DNA of 64,000 nucleotides from Streptomyces sp. HPF1205 (GTDB lineage: Bacteria > Actinomycetota > Actinomycetes > Streptomycetales > Streptomycetaceae): NCBI RefSeq assembly GCF_020400825.1, contig NZ_JAINVH010000011.1, positions 62,001-126,000 of the forward strand, read 5' to 3'. Position 1 is the first letter of the stretch; each line of letters begins with the position of its first letter. This document shows positions 51,225 to 61,490 of this stretch, piece after piece. The notes beneath the pieces are model-generated. The model was given only the letters and a program-made list of their open reading frames with translations. It had not been told where the DNA came from and ran no database searches. The position numbers and the translations under genes were made by a program.

Positions 51225-52007
51225 CTAACGCAGTTCGGTGATCTCCGGGCCGCGCCGCATCGGGTCGATGCCGTCGCCGAACTTCTGGACGTCGGCCTGG
51301 TCGGGCGCCGTGCCGTCCGGGACCATCTGGGCGTCGTTCGGCAGCTGGAGCACGATCGGGTCGCGCGGCGCCATCGGGGCGTCGCCGCGTACCACCACGG
51401 TGTCCTGGAAGACGGCCTCCAGCACTCCGGCGGCGCCCGGCTGCACCGCGCCCTGGCCGGAGATGACGCCGCGCAGGAACCAGCGCGGGCCGTCGCAGCC
51501 GACGAAGCGGACGAGCTGGACGCCGTTGGTCCCGTCCGGCAACTGCACCGGCACCTGGGCCCGCAGCTCCCAGCCGAGCGGCCCCTCGACCTCGTCGACG
51601 ATGCCGCCCTGCTGCGTGATGCCGGAGGCGATCTCGTCGCGCACCTCGCCCCAGATGCCCTCGGACCTGGGGGCCGCGAACGCCTGGAGCTGGATGGCGC
51701 TGTCGCGCAGCACCACCGTCGCGGCGACGATGGACTCGCCCGCGACCTCGACCCGCAGCTCCATGCCGTCCACCCCGGGGACGAACAGACCGCCCAGGTC
51801 CACCCGGCCCTCGCCGGGCTGCTGGACCTCGCTGATGTCCCACGGCCCGTCGGGACGCGGAGCGGGCGGAAGGTTGTACCGGGACCCGCCGGAGTCCTCC
51901 GGCTCCGCTGCTTCCGCGGTCTGCTCCGACTCCTCCTCCGGGCTCTCGGCCTCGTCGAACTCGTCGATGGCGTCTTCGCGCACCTTGCGACGACGGAACA
52001 CGGTCAC
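51225..52007 (-). CDS. DUF3710 protein
   Basis: The 260-residue protein has an acidic N-terminal linker ([26 protein letters not shown]) followed by a globular domain with [17 protein letters not shown] and [13 protein letters not shown], matching DUF3710. It is usually found beside dut in actinobacteria. It overlaps the dut stop by 4 nt (ATGA). Function unknown. Confidence 0.85.
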   Translation of the reverse strand: MTVFRRRKVREDAIDEFDEAESPEEESEQTAEAAEPEDSGGSRYNLPPAPRPDGPWDISEVQQPGEGRVDLGGLFVPGVDGMELRVEVAGESIVAATVVLRDSAIQLQAFAAPRSEGIWGEVRDEIASGITQQGGIVDEVEGPLGWELRAQVPVQLPDGTNGVQLVRFVGCDGPRWFLRGVISGQGAVQPGAAGVLEAVFQDTVVVRGDAPMAPRDPIVLQLPNDAQMVPDGTAPDQADVQKFGDGIDPMRRGPEITELR

Positions 52008-52537
52008 TGTCCTTCCCGGTCGCTGAGGACCGATGCGTATCCGTTGGTGGACGTGTCCGCCTGCGGCGTCTCCACCGCGGCGTGACCCCCCGTGGAGCCG
52101 AAGCCCCCCGCGGCCCGGGCAGAGCCGGGCAGCTCCGCCACTTCGTGGAACCTGACCCGCTCGACCTGCTGAACGACCAGTTGGGCGATCCGGTCGCCCC
52201 GCTCGAATCCGACGCTCTCACGCGGGTCGAGATTGACCACGATCACCTTGATCTCCCCACGGTACCCGGCATCGACCGTTCCCGGGGCATTCACCATCGC
52301 GACGCCGCAGCGGGCGGCCAGTCCGGAGCGGGGATGCACGAAGGCCGCGTACCCGTCGGGCAGGGCGATCGCGATGCCGGTGGGCAGGACCGCCCGCTCC
52401 CCCGGGGCGAGTACGGCGGGCTCGGTGGTCACCAGGTCGACGCCCGCGTCGCCGGGGTGCGCGTACGACGGGACGGGCACGGACTCGTCGAGGCGGCGCA
52501 GCAGGACGTCCACGGGCGGGCGCGGAGCGGGGCTCAC
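52004..52537 (-). CDS. dut: dUTP diphosphatase
   Basis: The 177-residue enzyme hydrolyses dUTP to dUMP, keeping uracil out of DNA and feeding thymidylate synthesis. The five dUTPase motifs are visible: [48 protein letters not shown] and GFGSTGGH. The GTG at 52537 overlaps the thioesterase stop (GTGA) and is preceded by GAGGTG. It is part of the thioesterase-dut-DUF3710 operon. Confidence 0.93.
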   Translation of the reverse strand: MSPAPRPPVDVLLRRLDESVPVPSYAHPGDAGVDLVTTEPAVLAPGERAVLPTGIAIALPDGYAAFVHPRSGLAARCGVAMVNAPGTVDAGYRGEIKVIVVNLDPRESVGFERGDRIAQLVVQQVERVRFHEVAELPGSARAAGGFGSTGGHAAVETPQADTSTNGYASVLSDREGQ

Positions 52538-53139
52538 GGGTTCACCTCGAAGGCGCGGGCGACCTTGACCCGGTCGGGGTCGGCGAGCGCGGCCTGGATC
52601 TCCTCGCGGCGGCCGTTGCTGGTGAAGTGCTCCATCTTCACCTCGACGAACAGGGCGTCGGCGCGGACGGCCAGCGGGCCGTCCGGGGCGCCGATCCGGC
52701 CCTCGGCGGTGCTGTAGATCTTGCGGCCGGCGACCGCCACGCAGCGGGCCGACAGGTGGAGGGTGGCGCCGACCGGAACCGGGCGCACGAAGTCCGTCTC
52801 CAGACGGCCGGTGACGGCGATGGTCCGCAGCAGCCAGCCCAGCGAGCCCAGGGTCTCGTCGAGGGCGGTGGCCAGGACGCCGCCGTGGGCGAGTCCGGGC
52901 GCGCCCTGGTGGGCGGGCCGCACGGTGAACTCCGCTGTGACGCTGACACCCTCGCCGGCCGTGGTGACCAGGTGCAGCCCGTGCGCCTGGTCCTGACCGC
53001 AGCCGAAGCACTGGTCGTAGTGCGCGCCCAGCAGCTCGCCGGGCCCGGGGGCGTCCGGATGGCGCACCGGCGCGGTCGCGTCGGGCGGCGGGGTCAGGCC
53101 CTGCCGTCCGTGACTCGGGGGTGTCGTGGCTGAACTCAC
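52534..53139 (-). CDS. PaaI/hotdog-fold thioesterase
   Basis: The 201-residue product has the hotdog-fold signature [20 protein letters not shown], with preceding [17 protein letters not shown]. It probably hydrolyses acyl-CoA or similar thioesters. The GTG ending at 53139 is the likely start; a GTG 9 nt upstream is possible. It is the first gene of the thioesterase-dut-DUF3710 operon and diverges from the DUF3093 gene. Confidence 0.82.
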   Translation of the reverse strand: MSSATTPPSHGRQGLTPPPDATAPVRHPDAPGPGELLGAHYDQCFGCGQDQAHGLHLVTTAGEGVSVTAEFTVRPAHQGAPGLAHGGVLATALDETLGSLGWLLRTIAVTGRLETDFVRPVPVGATLHLSARCVAVAGRKIYSTAEGRIGAPDGPLAVRADALFVEVKMEHFTSNGRREEIQAALADPDRVKVARAFEVNP

Positions 53140-53213
53140 GCCGCAGACCCTACCCTCCTGCGGGAACCTTTCCCTTCCCGCGTCCGCGCAGCGGGGCATG
53201 GCAGTCTGGTGCC

Positions 53214-53831
53214 ATGTCTGGTGCCCTTCCCGGTGTGTCCTCCGGCCCGTCGCAGCCCGCCCCGCGCGGCGCCTCCGGCGGCGCCCCCCAGCCCTACGAC
53301 GAGCGCCTGACGGTGCCGCGGTCCTGGTGGGTGATGGCCGTCGGCACCGGGGTGGCGATGGCCATCATCCTCTTCCCCTTCGGCCCGCTGGCGATGCTCG
53401 CGGGCCTGGCAGGCGGCGGCGTCCTGGCGATGACGGCCGTCAGCTCCTACGGCTCGGTGCGCATCCGTGTGGTCGCCGGCTCCCTTGTGGCGGGCAAGGC
53501 GCGGATTCCGGTGACAGCGCTGGGCGAGGCGGTGGTGCTCGACGAGGCCGAGGCGTCGGCCTGGCGGTCGTACAAGGCGGACCAGCGGGCGTTCATGCTG
53601 CTGCGCTCCTACGTGCCGACGGCGCTGAAGGTCGAGGTGACCGATCCGCAGGACCCGACGCCCTACCTCTACCTGTCGACGCGCTCGCCCAAGCGGCTGG
53701 CCCAGGCGCTCCAGGCCGCGGTCGCGGCGGCGGGCGGCGGGACGGGGAGGACGGCCGGCGAGGAGACGGGTGGCGGTTTTTCGGGCGAACGGGAGACGGG
53801 CGGCGGGGCGGGACCGGCGGCAGGCGCCTAG
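53214..53831 (+). CDS. DUF3093 membrane protein
   Basis: The 205-residue protein has two hydrophobic helices (WWVMAVGTGVAMAIILFPFG and LAMLAGLAGGGVLAMTAVSS) and a soluble domain ending in a Gly/Ala-rich tail. It fits the DUF3093 family. The ATG at 53214 is preferred to an upstream start. It converges with the next gene over a 12-bp gap. Confidence 0.82.
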   Translation: MSGALPGVSSGPSQPAPRGASGGAPQPYDERLTVPRSWWVMAVGTGVAMAIILFPFGPLAMLAGLAGGGVLAMTAVSSYGSVRIRVVAGSLVAGKARIPVTALGEAVVLDEAEASAWRSYKADQRAFMLLRSYVPTALKVEVTDPQDPTPYLYLSTRSPKRLAQALQAAVAAAGGGTGRTAGEETGGGFSGERETGGGAGPAAGA

Positions 53832-53843
53832 GCGCCGGGCGGG

Positions 53844-54632
53844 TCAGGCGGGCTCGGCCGGGCGGGGGCGCTGCGCGGCGCGCAGGTCGTGCCGTACGCG
53901 CTCGGCGAGCCTGCGGGTGTCGCGCCTGTTCATCAGGGCGCCGACGGACGCGCCGATGAGGAACGGGGTGAGCGCGGGGGTGTGGCGCAGGGTGCGCCGC
54001 AGCAGCCGCTGGCGCAGCTCCTTCTTCATGGAGGTGCCGACCGCCACGTTGACGGTGGACAGCTTGAGCACGTCGATGCCGCGCTGCTGGGACCAGGCCC
54101 ACAGGTAGGCCGTGGCGCGGTCCCGGGCCGTGCCGGGCGCGCGCAGCCCGTAGAGCTCGTGCAGCTCGGCGATGAGCTTGTACTCGATGGCCGCGACGCC
54201 GAGGGTCTCGGCGGCGACCTCCGCCGGCATGGCGGGCGGGGTGGGCATCATCGCGGCGGCGCCCACACCGGCGCCCACCGTCATCGTGCCCTTGACCGCG
54301 GCGGCGATCAGCCGGTCCGCGACGTCCTCGGGATCGAGCCCGGGGAACTGTGCGCGCAGGGTCGCCAGGTCGCGCACGGGGATGCGCGGTGCGGTCTCCA
54401 CGAGCCGCTCGGCGACCGAGCCGATGCCGACCCGGGCGATACGGCCGCCCGCGCGGGCGGTGCCGAACACGCCTCGGGCCACGCTCCAGGACGCGCTCCG
54501 GGAAACCGTCCTGGACGCCGTCCAGGACACTCCCCGGACGACGCTCCGGGAGACCCCGCGAGCGGTGGCGGCCGCGAGCGAGGCCGCCCGGCCTCGCTCG
54601 GCGTCCTCGGGGCCTTCCGGCAAGCCGGTCAT
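53844..54632 (-). CDS. Hypothetical protein, EcsC-like
   Basis: The 262-residue protein has helical Ala/Val-rich segments (AVKGTMTVGAGVGAAAMMPTPPAM, VNVAVGTSMKKELRQRLLRR) and a hydrophobic C-terminal region with basic residues. Its organisation resembles EcsC-type proteins. The N-terminal 60 residues are Ser/Arg-rich and low-complexity. No function is known; it follows the DUF4193 gene on the same strand. Confidence 0.6.
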   Translation of the reverse strand: MTGLPEGPEDAERGRAASLAAATARGVSRSVVRGVSWTASRTVSRSASWSVARGVFGTARAGGRIARVGIGSVAERLVETAPRIPVRDLATLRAQFPGLDPEDVADRLIAAAVKGTMTVGAGVGAAAMMPTPPAMPAEVAAETLGVAAIEYKLIAELHELYGLRAPGTARDRATAYLWAWSQQRGIDVLKLSTVNVAVGTSMKKELRQRLLRRTLRHTPALTPFLIGASVGALMNRRDTRRLAERVRHDLRAAQRPRPAEPA

Positions 54633-54644
54633 GGCACTCGGGGA

Positions 54645-54944
54645 TCAGGCCGCGCAGTCGCGGCAGATCGGGTTGCCGTTCTTCTCCGACGCCAGCTGGC
54701 TGCGGTGGTGCACCAGGAAGCAGCTCATGCAGGTGAACTCGTCCGCCTGGCGGGGCAGCACGCGGACCGACAGTTCCTCGTTGGAGAGGTCGGCGCCCGG
54801 CAGTTCGAGGGACTCGGCCTGGTCGAACTCGTCGACGTCGACGGCGGAGGTCGACTTCTCGTTCCGCCGGGCCTTCAGTTCCTCGATGCTGTCCTCGTTG
54901 ACATCGTCGTCGGTCTTGCGTGGGGTGTCGTAATCCGTTGCCAT
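54645..54944 (-). CDS. DUF4193 zinc-ribbon protein
   Basis: The 99-residue protein begins MATDYDTPRKTDDDVNEDS and ends with CMSCFLVHHRS and CRDC, a zinc ribbon with CxxC pairs. It matches DUF4193, a small actinobacterial family. The start ATG ends at 54944; the longer upstream frame is not used. Confidence 0.87.
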   Translation of the reverse strand: MATDYDTPRKTDDDVNEDSIEELKARRNEKSTSAVDVDEFDQAESLELPGADLSNEELSVRVLPRQADEFTCMSCFLVHHRSQLASEKNGNPICRDCAA

Positions 54945-55384
54945 GTCGCTCTCCCCCTGTGGGTGTCTGCGGTGTCTCCAGCGCACGTAACGCGCGGGAG
55001 GCCGGACTTGTGCCCGACCCGAGGCGGAGATTTTGCCTCACATCAAGGCCCGTTACTCAATCGACACCCAAGCCCGACCCCCGAGGGGCGAGCGCGCGGG
55101 TGGCCGATCATGGTCCGTGGCGGTCCGAAAGTCATACGCCACAGGTGCCCTCACGTGTACTTCCCGTGATCATGACCTGCGGAAACATGGATTTTCCGGT
55201 CCTTTTCCCTGGCCAGGCGCTCACCGAGCGTACATGAAGAATCGAGTCGGTGTGCTATTGCTCACAACCCGTTCCGGCCCCGCACAGACCCTGAAATTAC
55301 TCGCAAAGCGAACAGACACCGGGGCGTGTCGGGTGGGCCGGGAGGGGCCCGGGTGACCTGGCGCCCGGACGCGGGTGACGTGCT
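54945..55384. other. 440-bp gap, likely promoter of the DUF4193 gene
   Basis: No gene is seen. The middle is less GC-rich than the flanks and contains CGGAAA/TTTCCG in inverted orientation around 55181-55199. The left half holds the probable DUF4193 promoter; the right half is the 3' region of cutS. Confidence 0.4.
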
Positions 55385-56701
55385 TCACAGCGGGATGGCG
55401 ACCCGCATGACCAGGCCACCGCCCTCCCTGGGCTCCGCGGTGATCACCCCGCCGTGCGCCCGAGCCACCGAGCGGGCGATGGACAGGCCGAGCCCGACAC
55501 CCTTGTCACTGCCGGTGCGCTCGGTACGCAGCCGCCGGAACGGCTCGAAGAGGTTGTCGATCTCGTACGCCGGGACGACCGGGCCGGTGTTGGCCACCAC
55601 CAGCAGCGCCTGACCGCCCTCCACTGCCGTGCGGACCCGCACCCAGCCGTTGCCGGGCACGTTGTACCGCACGGCGTTCTGCACCAGGTTCAGGGCGATC
55701 CGCTCCAGCAGCACACCGTTGCCCTGGACGACCGCCTCCGTGAGGTCCGAACGCAGCTCCACGCCCTTGGCCTGCGCCTCGCCGCGGGTCTGATCGAGCG
55801 CCTGGGAGGCAGCCTCGGCCAGGTCCACCGGCTTGCGGTCCACGATCTCGTTGTCGCTGCGGGCGAGCAGCAGCAGGCCCTCCACGAGCTGCTCGCTGCG
55901 CTCGTTGGTGGCGAGCAGGGTCTTGCCGAGCTGCTGGAGCTCGGGCGAGGTGCCCGGGTCCGACAGCTGCACCTCCAGCAGGGTGCGGTTGATCGCCAGC
56001 GGGGTGCGCAGCTCGTGCGAGGCGTTCGCCACGAAGCGCCGCTGGGCGTCGAAGGAGCGCTCCAGCCGGTCCAGCATCTCGTCGAAGGTGTCCGCCAGCT
56101 CCTTCAGCTCGTCGTCCGGGCCGTCGAGCTCGATCCGCCGCTTGAGGTCCGAGCCGACCACGCCGCGCGCGGTCCTGGTGATCCGGCCGAGCGGCGCGAG
56201 CACCCGGCCGGCCATCACGTAGCCGAACGCGAAGGCGACCACGGCCATGCCGATCAGGGTGATCAGCGACCGCTTGAGCAGGGTGTTGAGCGCCGCCGCC
56301 CGGCGGGCGTCCATGCACTGGGCGAGTGCCTGCTGGAAGGCGTCGGCGCTGGTGTGGGACCCCAGGCCGGGGCAGGCGTTGCTGTTGATCGTGACGTTGC
56401 CGCTGGTGATGCTGAACAACGGCTCGTTGCCCTGGTGGAGGGCCTGGGCGGCCAGCAGGTAGATGATCCACAGCAGCACGACACCGGCGATCAGGAACAT
56501 GCCGCCGTACAGGACGGTCAGCCGTATCCGGATGGTGGGCCGCAGCCAGGGCGCCGTGCTCTCCTGGGGCTGCGGGTTCCACAAGGGGCGCGGGGGCGCG
56601 GTCGGCCGGGCCGGAGGGTGTCCCCCCGGGGCCCGTGGCGCCTGGGGCGGCTGCGGGGACGCGGACTGCGAGGACGGTACGTGGGGGGTCGAAGGTGTCA
56701 C
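55385..56701 (-). CDS. cutS: Sensor histidine kinase CutS
   Basis: The 438-residue kinase has a Pro-rich N-terminal tail, two transmembrane segments (LYGGMFLIAGVVLLWIIYLLA and LITLIGMAVVAFAFGYVMAGRV) around an extracytoplasmic domain, a HAMP linker, the HisKA motif ANASHELRTPLAINRTLLEVQL and an ATP domain (NLVQNAVRYNVPG, GVGLGLSIARSVAR). It belongs to the CutRS pair of S. coelicolor, implicated in antibiotic regulation. A GTG start precedes it. It lies 6 bp downstream of CutR. Confidence 0.9.
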   Translation of the reverse strand: MTPSTPHVPSSQSASPQPPQAPRAPGGHPPARPTAPPRPLWNPQPQESTAPWLRPTIRIRLTVLYGGMFLIAGVVLLWIIYLLAAQALHQGNEPLFSITSGNVTINSNACPGLGSHTSADAFQQALAQCMDARRAAALNTLLKRSLITLIGMAVVAFAFGYVMAGRVLAPLGRITRTARGVVGSDLKRRIELDGPDDELKELADTFDEMLDRLERSFDAQRRFVANASHELRTPLAINRTLLEVQLSDPGTSPELQQLGKTLLATNERSEQLVEGLLLLARSDNEIVDRKPVDLAEAASQALDQTRGEAQAKGVELRSDLTEAVVQGNGVLLERIALNLVQNAVRYNVPGNGWVRVRTAVEGGQALLVVANTGPVVPAYEIDNLFEPFRRLRTERTGSDKGVGLGLSIARSVARAHGGVITAEPREGGGLVMRVAIPL

Positions 56702-56707
56702 GGCGGT

Positions 56708-57361
56708 TCAGATCCGGTAGCCGGAGCCCGGCACGGTGACGATCACCGGGGGCTCGCCGAGTTTGCGGCGCAGGGTCATCACGGTGACCCGCACCACGTT
56801 GGTGAAGGGGTCGGTGTTCTCGTCCCAGGCCTTCTCCAGGAGCTGCTCCGCGGAGACCACCGAGCCCTCGCTGCGCATGAGGACCTCCAGGACGGCGAAC
56901 TCCTTGGGCGCCAGTCGCACCTCGTCGCCGTTGCGGAACACCTCGCGGCGGTTGGGGTCCAGCCGGATGCCGCCGCGCTCCAGCACGGGGGGCAGGGCGG
57001 CGGTGGTACGGCGGCCCAGGGCGCGCACCCGGGCGGTCAGCTCGGTGAAGGCGAAGGGTTTGGGCAGGTAGTCGTCGGCGCCCAGCTCCAGGCCCTCGAC
57101 CCGGTCGCTGACGTCGCCCGCGGCGGTGAGCATCAGCACCCGGGTGGGCATGCCGAGCCCGACGATCTGCCGGCACACCTCGTCACCGTGCACCACGGGG
57201 AGGTCACGGTCGAGGACGACCACGTCGTAGTCGTTGACGCCGATCCGCTCAAGGGCGGCGCCGCCGTCGTACACGACATCGACGGCCATGGCCTCGCGGC
57301 GCAGCCCGGTGGCAACCGCATCGGCGAGCAGCTGCTCGTCCTCGACGACCAGTACGCGCAA
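56708..57361 (-). CDS. cutR: Response regulator CutR
   Basis: The 217-residue OmpR-type regulator has receiver motifs VLVVEDEQLLADAVATGLRR, VVVLDRDLPVVHGDEV and YLPKPFAF, and a DNA-binding domain with NVVRVTVMTLRRKLGEPP. A TTG start at 57361 after GGAAGGA gives the usual CutR N-terminus (LRVLVVEDE); the long frame upstream is Pro-rich and not conserved. It is co-transcribed with CutS. Confidence 0.9.
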   Translation of the reverse strand: MRVLVVEDEQLLADAVATGLRREAMAVDVVYDGGAALERIGVNDYDVVVLDRDLPVVHGDEVCRQIVGLGMPTRVLMLTAAGDVSDRVEGLELGADDYLPKPFAFTELTARVRALGRRTTAALPPVLERGGIRLDPNRREVFRNGDEVRLAPKEFAVLEVLMRSEGSVVSAEQLLEKAWDENTDPFTNVVRVTVMTLRRKLGEPPVIVTVPGSGYRI

Positions 57362-57631
57362 GGCGCTGTTCCTTCCATGAACGGTGGAGACGATCGGTGG
57401 AAAGGGCGGCGGAAAAGGCATGGCCCCCGCCTCCAATCGTGCACCGGAACGCCGTAAACCGGCGGTAAGGGTCGTCAAGGCAGCGGGACGGGGGCGGGTG
57501 GGGGCGAAGCGCCCGGCGCGATCACCGGAATTTCCCCGGTGTCCGCGAGGTTTCCGCCTCGGGCTCGGTGGGGAGGACGGCTGTACACCCGACCACCACG
57601 CCTTGCCGGCGCGTTCGCGCTTGGCACGGGC

Positions 57632-57653
57632 GTTGACACATCCCCGTGTCAAC
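57632..57653. promoter_or_regulatory. Perfect palindrome GTTGACAC/GTGTCAAC
   Basis: GTTGACAC (57632-57639) and GTGTCAAC (57646-57653) form a perfect 8-bp inverted repeat around ATCCCC, 21 bp before the DUF6104-type start. It includes a TTGACA -35-like sequence. It could be an operator or a leader hairpin. Confidence 0.5.
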
Positions 57654-57674
57654 GGAGACGACGAGGGGCCGCAT

Positions 57675-57848
57675 ATGGACGCTTTCACGACGGGAATCCT
57701 GCAGCGCATACGCTCCACGGAGTCCGACCTGCGCCGGGCCCGGGAGACAGGGGACGACTACCTCGCCGAGGTCGAGCAGGGTGAGCTCGACGACCTGCGC
57801 CGCCTCGCGGCCGAGCACGGCGTGGACGTACGGCCCAAGGTCGCCTGA
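57675..57848 (+). CDS. Small protein, DUF6104-type
   Basis: The 57-residue helical protein begins MDAFTTGILQRIRSTESDLRRA and is acidic overall, ending in VRPKVA. Its ATG follows a GAGGGG ribosome site. It is conserved in Streptomyces as a short protein of unknown function. It lies beyond cutR on the opposite strand, with a palindrome in its leader. Confidence 0.78.
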   Translation: MDAFTTGILQRIRSTESDLRRARETGDDYLAEVEQGELDDLRRLAAEHGVDVRPKVA

Positions 57849-58120
57849 GCCGCGTCGGCCGACCCCCAAGCCGCACGCCCCGGTCACCGAAGGACGGTGC
57901 CGGGGCGTTCGCATGCCCGGGCGCGCCCCCGGGGGCGGCCCCGGGCGTGTCCCCGGGGGCAGCCAGGGCGCGTCCCGGCGCGTCCCGGCGCCTTCCATGG
58001 CGCGGACGCGCCCGGCGCGCGCCTCCCGCCCCGGAAAGCGCGGCCGCGGCGGCCGCCGCGGGACGGCCGTCACGGCCGCCCCGTCCCCCGTACGGGGCCG
58101 GCGCGGGGCCGCGGGCCCGA

Positions 58121-58942
58121 TCAGTCGTGCCAGGCCCCCAGCTCCTCCAGCAGGCCCTGCAGCGGCTCGAACAGGCCGGGCGGAGCGGCCACCGTCAGCT
58201 CCCCGGAGGCCGGCTCGCCCGGGCGGCCGCCGGTGAGGGCGCCGGCCTCACGGGCGAACAGATCGCCCGCGGCCAGGTCCCAGGGGTTGAGCCCGCGCTC
58301 GTAGTAGGCGTCCAGCCGCCCGCAGCCGACGTCGCACAGGTCGATCGCTGCCGATCCCGCGCGGCGGATGTCCCGTACCCGGGGGACCAGGGTGCGGACC
58401 ACCTCGGCCTGGGCCGCGCGCCGCTGCGAGAGGTACCCGAAGCCGGTGCCGACCAGGGCGTGCGCGAAGTCGGGGGCGGGGCGGCAGCGGGCGGGCCGGC
58501 CGTTGACGAGGGCGCCGCCGCCGAGCACCGCCTGGTACGTCTCGCCGCGCATCGGCGCCTCGACCACGCCGACCAGGGTCCGGCCGTCCTTCTCGGCGGC
58601 GATGCTGACCGCCCAGGACGGCAGGCCGTAGAGGTAGTTCACCGTGCCGTCGAGCGGGTCGATCACCCAGCGGATCCCGCTGGTGCCCTCGCTGCTGGCG
58701 CCCTCCTCCCCGAGGACGCCGTCGTCCGGGCGCAGCCGGGCGATGTGGGAGGTGATCAGCTTCTCGGCGGCGATGTCCATCTCGGTCACGACGTCGATGG
58801 GGCTCGACTTCGTGGCGGCGACGCCGAGGTCGGCCGGGCGGCCGTCGCGCAGCAGGGCGCCCGCCCGGCGGGCGGCCTCCAGGGCGACGGCGAGCAGCTC
58901 GGCGTGTTCCCCCGCCGCCTGGGATTCGGTCGATGGGCTCAT
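58121..58942 (-). CDS. Inositol monophosphatase family protein
   Basis: The 273-residue enzyme has the IMPase metal sites GEEG and WVIDPLDGTVNYLYG, and WDLAAGDLFAREAGA near the C-terminus. It removes phosphate from inositol phosphate or related sugar phosphates. Its start has a TGAGGAG ribosome site. It lies 11 bp downstream of the ferrochelatase gene and is probably co-transcribed. Confidence 0.9.
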   Translation of the reverse strand: MSPSTESQAAGEHAELLAVALEAARRAGALLRDGRPADLGVAATKSSPIDVVTEMDIAAEKLITSHIARLRPDDGVLGEEGASSEGTSGIRWVIDPLDGTVNYLYGLPSWAVSIAAEKDGRTLVGVVEAPMRGETYQAVLGGGALVNGRPARCRPAPDFAHALVGTGFGYLSQRRAAQAEVVRTLVPRVRDIRRAGSAAIDLCDVGCGRLDAYYERGLNPWDLAAGDLFAREAGALTGGRPGEPASGELTVAAPPGLFEPLQGLLEELGAWHD

Positions 58943-58953
58943 CGGGGCGCTCC

Positions 58954-60138
58954 TCAGTCGGTGCCGGCCGCGGCCGGCTGGGGGTTCCTGGCCGGGCAGC
59001 AGCCGGCGGGGCAGACGTCGTGGCTGGGGCCCAGGGCGCCCAGCGCGCACCGGACCGGGGTCCGGCCCCGCTCGGTGGCGGCCCGCTCCAGGACCAGGTC
59101 GCGGATCGCCGCGGCGAAGCGCGGGTCGGCGCCGACCGTGGCCGCCCGGCTCACCGGCAGGCCCAGCTCCGCCGCCTTGGCGGCGGCCTCGGTGTCCAGG
59201 TCGTACTTGACCTCCATGTGGTCGGAGACGAAGCCGATCGGCACCATCACCACGGCGGGCGCGCCGTCCGCGTGCTCCGCCTCCAGGTGGTCGCAGATGT
59301 CGGGTTCCAGCCACGGGATGTGCGGGGCGCCGCTGCGGGACTGGTAGACCAGCCGCCAGGGCCGCTCGACCCCGGTGGCCTCGCGGACCGCGTCCGCCAC
59401 CAGGCCGGCGACGTCGAGGTGCTGCGCGACATAGGCGCCGCCGTCGCCGTGGCCCTCCACGGGACCCGAGGTGTCGGCCGCGGCGGTCGGGATGGAGTGG
59501 GTGGTGAAGGCGAGCCGGGCGCCGTCGCGTACGTCCGCGGGAAGCGCGGCAAGGGCGGCGAGGACGGAGTCGACCATGGGCTCGACGAACCCCGGGTGGT
59601 TGAAGTAGTGCCGCAGCTTGTCCACGCGCGGCACCGGGCGGCCCTCGTCGGCGAGGACGGCCAGTGAGGCGGCCAGGTTCTCGCGGTACTGGCGGCAGCC
59701 GGAGTACGAGGCGTAGGCGCTGGTGGCCAGGACCAGGACGCGGCGGTGCCCTGTGTCACTGATCTCGCGCAGGGTGTCGGTGAGGTAAGGCGCCCAGTTG
59801 CGGTTGCCCCAGTACACCGGCAGGTCCAGACCGTGTCCGGCGAAGTCCTCGCGGATCGCCCGGAGCAGTTCGCGGTTCTGCGCGTTGATCGGGCTGACCC
59901 CGCCGAACAGGAAGTAGTGCCGGCCCACTTCCTTGAGCCGCTCGCGGGGGATGCCGCGGCCGCGGGTGACGTTCTCCAGGAAGGGCACGACGTCGTCGGG
60001 CCCCTCGGGACCGCCGAAGGAGAGCAGCAGCAAGGCGTCGTACGGGTGCGCGGATTCGGGCGGTGCGGCGTCGGACGGCGCCTGCCGGGGCGACGCGGCC
60101 GGGGCGGGGGCGGCTTCGGACGATGCGGCTTCGGACAT
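58954..60138 (-). CDS. hemH: Ferrochelatase (coproporphyrin type)
   Basis: The 394-residue enzyme inserts iron in haem synthesis, in actinobacteria into coproporphyrin III. It has [37 protein letters not shown], a His in FTTHSIP and [11 protein letters not shown]-terminal Cys-rich tail ([20 protein letters not shown]) would hold a 2Fe-2S cluster, as in actinobacterial ferrochelatases. An Ala/Pro-rich leader of about 40 residues precedes the domain. It diverges from the MFS gene. Confidence 0.93.
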   Translation of the reverse strand: MSEAASSEAAPAPAASPRQAPSDAAPPESAHPYDALLLLSFGGPEGPDDVVPFLENVTRGRGIPRERLKEVGRHYFLFGGVSPINAQNRELLRAIREDFAGHGLDLPVYWGNRNWAPYLTDTLREISDTGHRRVLVLATSAYASYSGCRQYRENLAASLAVLADEGRPVPRVDKLRHYFNHPGFVEPMVDSVLAALAALPADVRDGARLAFTTHSIPTAAADTSGPVEGHGDGGAYVAQHLDVAGLVADAVREATGVERPWRLVYQSRSGAPHIPWLEPDICDHLEAEHADGAPAVVMVPIGFVSDHMEVKYDLDTEAAAKAAELGLPVSRAATVGADPRFAAAIRDLVLERAATERGRTPVRCALGALGPSHDVCPAGCCPARNPQPAAAGTD

Positions 60139-60227
60139 GCCCCCGATCCTGCCATCCCGGCCCGGAAAACCCGTTGCCCGCCTCCGTAAGCTGTGTGGAC
60201 CAGCCATGTTCCTTACCGGAGTCCGGA

Positions 60228-61490
60228 ATGACGAGCCCCTACCGCGCCATCTTCACGCCGAAGGGCACCAAGGGCTTCTCCGCCGCCGGGCTGGTCGCCC
60301 GGATGCCGATGTCCATGGCGGGTGTCGGCATCGTGACGATGATCTCGCAGGTGACCGGGCGCTACGGCCTCGCGGGCGCCCTGTCGGCGACCCTGGCGCT
60401 GGCCACGGCGCTGTGCGGTCCCCAGGTGTCCCGGCTGGTCGACAGGCACGGGCAGCGGCGGGTACTGCGGCCGGTGACCGCCGTGACCGTCGCCGCGACG
60501 GCCGCGCTGCTGATCGGGGTACGGACCGGGGCTCCGCGGTGGACGTACTTCGTGTGCGTGCTGTTCGCCGGGCTGACCCCGAGCCTCGGCGCGATGGTCA
60601 GGGCCCGCTGGGCGACCGTCCATCGGGGCGCGCCCAGCCTGCTGCACACCGCGTACTCCTTCGAATCGGTCGTGGACGAGATCGTCTTCATCGTCGGGCC
60701 GATCCTGTCGATCGGGCTGTGCACGGTCTGGTTCGCCGAGGCCGGGCCGCTGCTGGCGGCCGTGTTCCTGGGCGTCGGCGTGCTGCTGCTGACCGCCCAG
60801 CGCGGCACGGAGCCGCCTCCGCACCCGCCCGGGCACGCGGCGGACGGCTCCGCGCTGCGCGAGCGGGGCCTGAGTGTCCTGGTCACGGCGTTCGTGGGGA
60901 CCGGCGCCGTGTTCGGGTCGGTCGAGGTGGTGACGGTCGCGTTCGCCGGCGAGCGCGGGCACAAGGCGCTGGCGAGCCTGGTGCTGGCCGCCTACGCGCT
61001 CGGGTCGTGCCTGGCCGGACTGGTCTTCGGGGTGCTCACCCCGCGCGGCACCCCTACCGGACGGTTCCTGGTGGGCGTGTCCGTGATGGCGGTGAGTATG
61101 ATCCCGCCACTACTGGTCGGAAACCTCTGGTTCCTGGCCTTGGCGCTGTTCTGTTCGGGTGTGACCATCGCTCCCACCATGGTGACCGCGATGGGCCTGG
61201 TCGAGCGGCTGGTGCCGCGGACGAAACTGACCGAGGGCATCACGTGGACCACCACGGGGCTCAATGTGGGCGTGGCCGCCGGGGCCGCGCTCGCCGGGCG
61301 GGTGATCGACGCGCACGGCGCCTCGGCGGGGTTCGCGGTGCCGGCCGGCGCGGCGGTCCTCGCCGTGGCGGTGGCTTTCCTCGGGAGCGGCCGGCTGCGG
61401 CCGGCGCAGGAGCGGAAGGAGTCGGACGGCGATGGGCATATCCGCGGCGAGTCGTACGCAGAGCCGGCCGGAGGCGACGGCGTGGCGTAA
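60228..61490 (+). CDS. MFS transporter
   Basis: The 420-residue protein has about 12 hydrophobic segments and MFS-like loops ([22 protein letters not shown] between segments 2 and 3; [27 protein letters not shown]). It is probably a multidrug or small-molecule exporter; no substrate can be inferred. The ATG at 60228 is preferred. Its 3' end overlaps the FAD-oxidase start by 59 nt, so the two may be coupled. Confidence 0.85.
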   Translation: MTSPYRAIFTPKGTKGFSAAGLVARMPMSMAGVGIVTMISQVTGRYGLAGALSATLALATALCGPQVSRLVDRHGQRRVLRPVTAVTVAATAALLIGVRTGAPRWTYFVCVLFAGLTPSLGAMVRARWATVHRGAPSLLHTAYSFESVVDEIVFIVGPILSIGLCTVWFAEAGPLLAAVFLGVGVLLLTAQRGTEPPPHPPGHAADGSALRERGLSVLVTAFVGTGAVFGSVEVVTVAFAGERGHKALASLVLAAYALGSCLAGLVFGVLTPRGTPTGRFLVGVSVMAVSMIPPLLVGNLWFLALALFCSGVTIAPTMVTAMGLVERLVPRTKLTEGITWTTTGLNVGVAAGAALAGRVIDAHGASAGFAVPAGAAVLAVAVAFLGSGRLRPAQERKESDGDGHIRGESYAEPAGGDGVA

